NCBI GenBank assembly: GCA_028274925.1
Contig: JAQCNR010000243.1
Location: 1-6,635, forward strand
Reading direction: 5' to 3'
DNA from: Halovenus sp.
Lineage (GTDB): Archaea; Halobacteriota; Halobacteria; Halobacteriales; Haloarculaceae
Length of the DNA: 6,635 nt
Within the stretch, counting starts at the first letter, position 1. Every line of letters starts with the position of its first letter. Both the position numbers and the translations under genes were made by a program. Under the pieces are notes generated by a model that was given only the letters and a program-made list of their open reading frames with translations, searched no databases and was not told where the DNA came from. Positions 6,313-6,635 of the stretch are shown piece after piece.

Positions 6313-6368
6313 ATCACTGTCGCCAACTGTCTCGTCCGATTCGTCTGCGTGATCGATGTTCCTGACAT
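6313..6368 (-). pseudogene. Displaced 5' fragment of the Pr6Pr-family gene
   Basis: An ATG at 6368 begins 2 nt after the stop of the upstream gene, as in a tight operon. It encodes MSGTSITQTNRTRQLATV plus two bases of the next codon before the inferred transposon tip. Without excision the frame runs into the left end and stops after 28 residues. Fusing these 18 codons and AT to the T of 4468 gives RQLATVIAIAGWFAIG, a smooth membrane helix leading into the Pr6Pr body, for a total of about 217 residues. The operon spacing and restored frame support this; the exact breakpoint could move by one codon or so. Confidence 0.6.
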
Positions 6369-6370
6369 TG

Positions 6371-6634
6371 TTAGCGTACGAAATATGGTTCGTCGTCCGG
6401 GAGAAATCGTCCGAGGTCTGAAATCTGGTGATACCCCGAGGCGAGGAGTGTCCGGAGGCGGTCTACCAGTCGCTCCTCGTCCTCGGCGGACCACGCGCTG
6501 GGCGTCTTGGTCGGAATAATCAGCCAGCCCGACCCGCGCTGTTCGGTCGCGTGTAACTCATCCATCTCACTCGCTCGGTTGGCGTCGAGTGCGGTGTACT
6601 GCTGGAAGACGTGTCTCGTTGCACGCTCGCCAAC
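6371..6634 (-). CDS. Unrecognised protein, C-terminal fragment (cut by window end)
   Basis: The frame is open to the window edge and gives 87 residues, beginning VGERATRHVFQQYTALDAN and ending PDDEPYFVR. I do not recognise the family. Visible parts are an amphipathic, helix-like first third, a short strand-like GSGWLIIPTK (residues 34-43), an acidic helix SAEDEERLVDRLRTLLASGY, and a final ISDLGRFLPDDEPYF. There is no membrane segment, cysteine cluster or clear enzyme motif. The composition is typical haloarchaeal, so this looks like a real gene rather than a shadow. ATG 6565 is probably internal, because coding character continues upstream of it. The stop TAA is 2 nt before the Pr6Pr ATG, suggesting co-transcription before the insertion. 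Confidence 0.6.
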   Translation of the reverse strand, partial: VGERATRHVFQQYTALDANRASEMDELHATEQRGSGWLIIPTKTPSAWSAEDEERLVDRLRTLLASGYHQISDLGRFLPDDEPYFVR

Positions 6635-6635
6635 A

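Overview
The window looks like a haloarchaeal (class Halobacteria) chromosome segment. It is GC-rich, its proteins are acidic and rich in Asp/Glu, several genes have GTG starts and little or no leader, and the recognisable families (haloarchaeal histidine kinase C-terminus, DUF5787, haloarchaeal ASCH protein, pyruvoyl arginine decarboxylase, MATE, Pr6Pr) are typical of that class. I cannot fix the genus by eye.

Layout: (1) Positions 2-307 hold the C-terminal ATPase end of a sensor histidine kinase on the + strand. (2) Positions 328-1371 (-) encode a DUF5787-type protein with a nuclease-like core and a C-terminal cysteine cluster. (3) Positions 1451-1765 (+) encode a small ASCH-domain protein. 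(4) Positions 1766-2233 (-) encode pdaD, pyruvoyl-dependent arginine decarboxylase. (5) Positions 2321-3874 (+) encode a MATE-family exporter. (6) Positions 3871-4468 (-) are the body of a Pr6Pr-family membrane protein gene that has lost its natural start. (7) Positions about 4469-6312 are a complete-looking IS200/IS605-family element on the - strand. It has a left-end hairpin, a Y1/HUH tnpA, an IS1341-type tnpB overlapping tnpA by ATGA, and a hairpin-rich right end that should be the scaffold of a TnpB guide RNA. (8) Positions 6313-6368 are the likely missing 5' end of the Pr6Pr gene. (9) Positions 6371-6634 (-) are the C-terminus of an unrecognised protein whose stop lies 2 nt before the Pr6Pr start, so the two were probably co-transcribed.

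The main result is that the IS200/IS605 element appears to have split the Pr6Pr gene. Joining the two flanks at GTGAT|TGCG restores one open frame of about 217 codons with a continuous first membrane segment. The sequence just outside the right end, which should be the guide of the element's own RNA, therefore lies inside the disrupted gene. The element looks potentially active: the TnpA HUH and Tyr residues and the TnpB RuvC D/E/D and zinc-finger residues are all present.

The chromosomal genes are tightly packed. Three convergent pairs end 20 nt apart, directly abutting, and overlapping at a shared CTAG. The genes are otherwise functionally unrelated housekeeping and accessory functions. I see no tRNA, rRNA or CRISPR array.
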